Source: JARDZU01 sp963730285
GTDB taxonomy: Bacteria; Actinomycetota; Acidimicrobiia; Spongiisociales; ZC4RG35
Assembly: GCA_963730285.1 (NCBI GenBank)
Contig: CAVSQY010000004.1
Coordinates: 1-63,300, forward strand
Length of the DNA stretch: 63,300 bases
Direction of reading: 5' to 3'
The translations under genes and the position numbers were made by a program. Shown one piece after another: positions 61,257 to 63,300 of the stretch (position 1 is the stretch's first letter; each line of letters starts with the position of its first letter). The notes below the pieces were generated by a model. It searched no databases, was not told where the DNA came from, and saw nothing but the letters and a program-made list of their open reading frames with translations.

Positions 61257-61384
61257 GCTGCACCTCCTGAAGTGCGCTCCTGATAGATAGGGCGGGGAAC
61301 TCGGTCAGGAACCGGGGTTTCGATGCAGGTAGCAAGCCGGGATCTAGCCCCTGCCACTGATGAATAGTCGAAGGGGAAGCTCAT
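61253..61384 (-). CDS. 43-residue ORF coupled to the integrase
   Basis: A small basic/proline-rich protein (MSFPFDYSSVAGARSRL at the N-terminus, TSGGAA at the end). Its ATG overlaps the stop of the preceding ORF, and its stop overlaps the integrase ATG, both as ATGA. Its 3' end contains the GGAGGTG site for the integrase. It may be a coupling or leader ORF. No homology recognised. Confidence 0.5.
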   Translation of the reverse strand: MSFPFDYSSVAGARSRLATCIETPVPDRVPRPIYQERTSGGAA

Positions 61385-61536
61385 GGTGGTTCACCGACAG
61401 GTGGACGGTCCGTGGTTCCCGTGATCGCCGTGAAGAGAAGCTGGGCCAAACGACGGAATCGGTCAGAGTCTGGGTCGGAGGTGAGGTCGAGAGTGACCTC
61501 GATTGCGGTGGACGATGATGTCCCGAACATTGGCAT
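61381..61536 (-). CDS. 51-residue ORF at the head of the integrase operon
   Basis: A small protein (MPMFGTSSSTAIEVTLDL, then DSDRFRRLAQLLFTAITG) with a predicted beta strand and helix. The ATG at 61536 follows CGGAGGCAC, and a second Met lies two codons later. Its stop overlaps the next ATG. Not recognised; position alone makes an excision factor or regulator possible. The in-frame extension up to 61710 was rejected. Confidence 0.5.
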   Translation of the reverse strand: MPMFGTSSSTAIEVTLDLTSDPDSDRFRRLAQLLFTAITGTTDRPPVGEPP

Positions 61537-61708
61537 GTGCCTCCGATGTGTCGGGACTCTTGGTCCTCTAGGTCTTGTTGTTGAAGCCAGTGTGCCACAC
61601 CGGAGTCGAATTGGCGTGGATTTCCCGATGTCACTGAGCGACGTTTCCCCTGCTACCAGTTGAGGAAATCCCATATCGATGATCGTCGATGCATTACACT
61701 GTGGGGAC

Positions 61709-61900
61709 ATGAAACAGCGGACCGACTACTTCAGGAAAATGAACCAGCAGACACCGATCATGCCGATCAGGCTGCCCAGTCCAGAGCATCACGAGCTGGT
61801 GAAGGCACTGGCTGCCGAGGATGGGGTGACGCTGTCCGAGTGGGTCAGGAGCCTGATCGGACGAGAGGTTGACGCCCGTTTGAGCACTGCCTCGACGTAG
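61709..61900 (+). CDS. Small ribbon-helix-helix-like protein
   Basis: A 63-residue protein. IMPIRLPSPEHHELVKALAAEDGVTLSEWVRSLIGREVDAR has the strand-helix-helix pattern of MetJ/Arc-type DNA-binding proteins (for example RHH_1). It is divergent from the integrase genes, so it may be their repressor. A TACACT -10-like box (61695-61700) lies only nine bases before the ATG, which would give a leaderless message. An intrinsic terminator follows 29 bp after the stop. Confidence 0.7.
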   Translation: MKQRTDYFRKMNQQTPIMPIRLPSPEHHELVKALAAEDGVTLSEWVRSLIGREVDARLSTAST

Positions 61901-61929
61901 GCAACAGACAAACCATGTGAGCGCCTCCG

Positions 61930-61963
61930 AGCGCCGGGACCACAACGCACCCGGCGCTTTTTG
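61930..61963 (+). terminator. Intrinsic terminator/attenuator between two element genes
   Basis: A 9-bp GC stem (AGCGCCGGG with CCCGGCGCT), an 11-nt loop and a run of five T's after the stem. It ends 22 bp before the next ATG, just ahead of a strong ribosome-binding site (GGAGGAGGA, 61972-61980). Confidence 0.85.
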
Positions 61964-61984
61964 TATGCCGGGGAGGAGGATCAG

Positions 61985-62554
61985 ATGGACAAGATGAAAG
62001 TGGACGAGGCGAGAGAGGCCCTACGCCAGGCCGAGATCGACTACGGCGAGGTCGAGGCCCGACACCAGTCGACCCTGAACAAGACATCCACAGCTGAGGT
62101 TGTGCTCGACAGGATCGAGACCAGATCCGAGTTGGAGGCCATGGCCCAGCGTCTGCTGGCTGCCAGGGATCGGGTGATTGAGATCGACCGGGAGGTCACC
62201 GAGCTTCGGGTGGCCACAGCCAAGGAGCAGCTCGCCGACGTTGAAGCCGAACTGGTCGTAGCGGTCAGAGACGCCGAGGCAGCCGTGGCCGGTCTGGAGC
62301 CGGTGTTGAAGCGGGTGATCGATCTCTCTCGGAAGCGATACGCATACAAGAAGGATGCCGGGATGACCGCACCGATGTCACTGCTGGCGAGAGGTGCCAC
62401 CACCGGCTGGTTGCAGTGGCGGCTGCGAGAACTGGAGCTGCCCGACCTCGAACATCCACCCCATCACTTTCGGGCGCCGTTGGCTGACCTGCTCGGCCTC
62501 ACCCACATCACGCCCCATGACCATGAGGAGGTTGACAATGACGCAGAGAAGTAG
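61985..62554 (+). CDS. Coiled-coil protein of the element
   Basis: A 189-residue protein. Residues 1-115 are charged heptad-like sequence (VDEAREALRQAEIDYGEVEARHQS, LLAARDRVIEIDREVTELRVATAKEQLADVEAEL). The C-terminal part (MSLLARGATTGWLQWRLRELELPDLEHPPHHF) is globular, and the end is acidic/His-rich. No enzymatic motif seen and no family recognised. The ATG at 61985 has AGGAGGA 5 nt upstream. Confidence 0.7.
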   Translation: MDKMKVDEAREALRQAEIDYGEVEARHQSTLNKTSTAEVVLDRIETRSELEAMAQRLLAARDRVIEIDREVTELRVATAKEQLADVEAELVVAVRDAEAAVAGLEPVLKRVIDLSRKRYAYKKDAGMTAPMSLLARGATTGWLQWRLRELELPDLEHPPHHFRAPLADLLGLTHITPHDHEEVDNDAEK

Positions 62555-62597
62555 AAGCGACATCGTGGCCGAGGCGAGGAGATGGCCGACGAGGTGA
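62538..62597 (+). CDS. 19-residue ORF with a strong ribosome-binding site
   Basis: MTQRSRSDIVAEARRWPTR begins at 62538, 6 nt after GAGGAGG. It overlaps the end of the coiled-coil gene and the start of the next ORF. It may be a true mini-ORF, or the true N-terminus of the following gene before a frameshift, since reading AEARR into MADEV would need only a one-base change near 62580. Confidence 0.4.
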   Translation: MTQRSRSDIVAEARRWPTR

Positions 62598-62978
62598 TGT
62601 CGACCGTCCCGGACATGACCTTCGATGAGGCCATGTCGCTGGTGTGGGAGCACGCCGACGGCCTGTATGAGGAGTACACCTCATCGCCACCAGAGATGCC
62701 ATCGATCCCGTGGCCAAGTCGGCACCCGAGAGCCGACCCTGTCCGAAGTCATCCTGAAGGCTGTCCAGACCGAGGCCGGGCGTCGGGCCTGGACCCAGTG
62801 GCCGAACAAGAGCCTCGGCGAACTCGAATACGAGGTGTGGAGTTCACCTGAAGGCTCGCAGCTATATGACCTGCATCGGACCATGGGATCGATCCCGTAC
62901 TCGGAGGCAACCGTCACGATCGGCAAGAGCTTCGAGCATCAGGACGCATGGCAGACGCTTTCCAGGTGGTTGCCATGA
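62582..62978 (+). pseudogene. Frameshifted element gene, unknown function
   Basis: The first frame starts MADEVMSTVPDMTFDEAMSLVWEHADGLYEEY and loses sense after about residue 45 (62715-62735). A second frame then continues with EPTLSEVILKAVQTEAGRRAWTQWPNKSLGELEYEVW and ends DAWQTLSRWLP at 62978. Together they would make one acidic helical protein of about 130 residues. One extra base (or two missing) near 62720 explains the shift. Not recognised. Its stop overlaps the next ATG (ATGA). Confidence 0.55.
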
Positions 62979-63121
62979 CCGATGAGCATCGGGGGAGTGG
63001 GGGCGTACTTTCCTCCGTCCCCACAACCCCACCCTCCACCCCAGACCTCCACATGCTTCGCCTGTGTCGGGCCGTCCAGGCGCCTCCCTTCGGTCGTCGC
63101 CAACACCCAGGCCCCAGCTAG
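62975..63121 (+). CDS. 48-residue ORF of the element
   Basis: A short frame (MTDEHRGSGGVLSSV at the N-terminus) coupled by ATGA overlap to the preceding frameshifted gene. It is proline-rich and without recognisable features; it could be the intact start of a gene whose remainder is shifted. Weak call. Confidence 0.3.
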   Translation: MTDEHRGSGGVLSSVPTTPPSTPDLHMLRLCRAVQAPPFGRRQHPGPS

Positions 63122-63137
63122 GAGGCCGTCAAACCCC

Positions 63138-63300
63138 TTGGCAACCGGAGACCGAAGGAAACCAGGCCGATATCTTGCCCCTGAGTTGGCCAGGGGGATC
63201 AAGGAGGCGAAGCGGGCCAGCCACATGTCCTGGCGGAAAATAGGGCGTTTAGCGGGACGGTCCCATTCGCATTTGGTCAACTTGGCTCAAGGACAACGCA
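63138..63300 (+). CDS. HTH-domain protein, runs off right edge
   Basis: The frame from a TTG at 63138 (AGGAGG 12 nt upstream) reads YLAPELARGIKEAKRASHMS and continues WRKIGRLAGRSHSHLVNLAQG to the window end. This resembles the first helices of an XRE-type helix-turn-helix. At least 54 residues are visible. In an integrative element such a gene is usually a repressor or excision regulator. The start codon is uncertain. Confidence 0.6.
   Translation, partial: MATGDRRKPGRYLAPELARGIKEAKRASHMSWRKIGRLAGRSHSHLVNLAQGQR

Larger units (their letters stand above)
59751..63300. mobile_element. Integrative element with a large serine recombinase, inserted in cpaF
   Basis: The element starts at the cpaF break. 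The serine recombinase is at the edge, reading toward the junction, as is usual for elements of this class. It contains small ORFs, a ribbon-helix-helix-like gene, a coiled-coil gene and an HTH gene, and it continues past the window. Two or three frameshifts are present, suggesting decay or local assembly error. Confidence 0.75.

Noticed and set aside
62939..63280. 113-codon minus-strand frame at the right edge
   Set aside because: It runs opposite to a plus-strand frame with a convincing HTH sequence at 63150-63300.
1..63300. CRISPR array, rRNA genes or insertion-sequence transposases
   Set aside because: I saw no spaced direct-repeat array, no rRNA sequence and no transposase-like ORF anywhere in the window.

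Overview
This window reads as a high-GC actinobacterial chromosome, most likely class Acidimicrobiia or a close relative. The reasons are frequent GTG/TTG starts, tRNA-Trp directly upstream of secE-nusG-rplKAJL, a polyphosphate glucokinase, a NUDIX plus histidine-phosphatase MutT1-type protein, an F420-type (DUF385) protein, a fused E1 dehydrogenase and compact, often overlapping genes. The class assignment is inference from protein style; no rRNA gene is present to confirm it.

Left end (1-4.5 kb): a decayed AbiEii-type nucleotidyltransferase runs off the left edge. It is followed by tRNA-Trp, secE, nusG, rplK and rplA (terminator), then a promoter, an L10 leader RNA, rplJ and rplL (terminator). 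4.5-17 kb is housekeeping metabolism: M1 aminopeptidase, serB, 6-phosphogluconate dehydrogenase, polyphosphate glucokinase, hflX, malic enzyme with a PTA domain, and small redox or glyoxalase-fold genes. 17-20 kb holds an intact selenocysteine tRNA (minus strand) and, 2.8 kb away in the same orientation, a degenerate copy of its 3' half. This is the geometry of an old integration at selC. The segment between carries a membrane sensor-like protein, a SnoaL-like protein and a DUF4242-adenylate cyclase.

20-42 kb: an XRE regulator with a membrane anchor, a monooxygenase/Old-Yellow-Enzyme fusion (salicylyl-CoA or 2-aminobenzoyl-CoA type), a catalytic-core cystathionine beta-synthase-like enzyme, ctaA, soxR, a DUF255 protein, a peroxiredoxin-like protein, a primary-type sigma factor, a HerA-like ATPase, a heterodimeric ABC exporter, MutT1, and a fused alpha/beta 2-oxoacid dehydrogenase E1. 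The E1 begins with a ParB-type N-terminal box (RRGGLGRGLEALIP), the most unexpected protein feature in the window. 41-58 kb: hisC-like aminotransferase, MMPL/RND transporter, kinase-fold protein, HU, GDPD, a methyltransferase, an ABC system (FtsX-like permease plus two ATPases), an MFS exporter with its ArsR-type regulator, and ispD.

Right end (58-63.3 kb): a Tad/type IV pilus ATPase gene (cpaF/tadA) is interrupted just after its Walker B region by an integrative element. The element carries a large serine recombinase (frameshifted), two small ORFs chained to it by ATGA overlaps, a ribbon-helix-helix-like protein, a terminator, a coiled-coil protein, a frameshifted gene and the start of an HTH gene that runs off the edge. 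Frameshifts cluster in this element and in the AbiEii relic, while the core genes look intact. This fits decay of mobile DNA, although assembly error cannot be excluded.
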